This document shows positions 63,678 through 64,000 of a stretch of DNA of 64,000 nt, in pieces. Within the stretch, counting starts at the first letter, position 1. Each line of letters begins with the position of its first letter. The stretch lies in the NCBI RefSeq assembly GCF_003634705.1, contig NZ_RBWU01000001.1, forward strand, positions 1,054,001-1,118,000. The letters are read 5' to 3'. The stretch comes from Actinomadura pelletieri DSM 43383 (GTDB taxonomy: Bacteria > Actinomycetota > Actinomycetes > Streptosporangiales > Streptosporangiaceae). A program made the position numbers and the translations under genes. The notes under the pieces are model-generated. The model searched no databases. It worked only from the letters and a program-made list of their open reading frames with translations, and had not been told where the DNA came from.

Positions 63678-64000
63678 CGCCGGAACGAGCGACCCCGCCG
63701 CCCCATCGTCCCGTTCGCGGTCGGCCTGGACGAGCGCGTCTAGAGCGTCCGCGATCGCGCGGTCAGCGTTGGCCGATCGATGCTGGTAGCGCAGCGCGGC
63801 CCGCTCGTTGTCGTGCCCCATCCTCGCCATGAGGTTCCGAAGCGAGACCCCCATGTCAGCCGCGAGGGTGTTGCCCGTGTGCCGAGGTCATGAAAGTGCA
63901 GGTTCGGCACACCGGGCGCCTTCACCACGAACGGCCACCGGGTGACCTTGTTGAAGCCGCTACGCCGCATCGGCCCGCCCTTGACGCCCGTGAAGACGAG
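63675..64000 (-). pseudogene. integrase 3, frameshifted and cut by the window edge
   Basis: C-terminal part of a tyrosine recombinase close to integrase 2 (MRRSGFNKVTRWPFVVKAPG, then VPNLHFHDL). Compared with GTGCCGCAGGTC in integrase 2, the sequence at about 63884 reads GTGCCGAGGTC, one base short. This breaks the frame inside the HDLRHTGN active-site motif. It marks the left end of a third element that continues beyond the window. Confidence 0.8.

Overview
The window reads as chromosome of a high-GC actinobacterium. The dnaK-grpE-dnaJ-hspR-clpB operon has an HspR operator (HAIR), and there are ECF sigma factors, a CU044_5270-type protein, a SARP/BTAD regulator, Roadblock proteins and pSAM2-type integrative elements. 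I would guess Streptosporangiales, Actinomadura-like; that placement is inference from gene style only.

Region 1 (1-37.9 kb) is ordinary chromosome. In order: an alpha/beta hydrolase divergent from a CGNR regulator; a Tat-lipoprotein intradiol dioxygenase; an ECF sigma factor fused to a zinc anti-sigma domain and a membrane segment; class II aldolase; DedA; pyrE; a TPR protein; an NYN-domain protein; PhoD with an epimerase; a Roadblock cluster whose last gene is frameshifted; a DprA/phosphoribosyltransferase pair; the heat-shock operon; DoxX; an ECF sigma/CU044_5270 pair; 3-hydroxyacyl-CoA dehydrogenase divergent from thiolase; a large Fe-S oxidoreductase; a membrane-anchored SARP with a helix-hairpin-helix tail; a lipoprotein; and a ZIP transporter. 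Two families of about 155-bp tandem repeats sit in convergent gene gaps (1670-2140, 7510-8000, 9204-9476).

Region 2 (37.9-64 kb) is a tandem array of integrative elements in a tRNA-Gly(CCC) gene. The 46-bp 3' end of the tRNA occurs three times (37952, 50413, 63541), each copy followed by a leftward integrase. Element 1 (37952-50458) looks complete: integrase, excisionase, HUH replication protein, FtsK/Tra pump, small Spd-like genes, Pra-like activator and GntR regulator. It then carries an accessory part with tiny overlapping genes, a regulator interrupted by an amber stop, an inositol-monophosphatase-like gene and a low-GC 613-residue membrane protein.

Element 2 (50413-63586) is a deletion derivative. 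The C-terminal half of its integrase is joined head-to-head to a decapitated GntR gene, and rep/tra/xis are gone. It keeps a six-gene tiny-ORF operon, a regulator overlapping a HEXXGH metallopeptidase, a TPR regulator, a HAD hydrolase and a three-gene ABC-three-component (DUF2326) conflict system. Element 3 begins at 63541 with a frameshifted integrase and runs off the window.

Both elements end with the same layout: low-GC cargo, a conserved roughly 430-bp non-coding module with a 10-bp inverted repeat, paired 11-bp-spaced direct repeats, then the att core. The cargo slot holds a recognisable defence operon in element 2 and an unrecognised membrane protein in element 1. That protein is my best candidate for an undescribed system.
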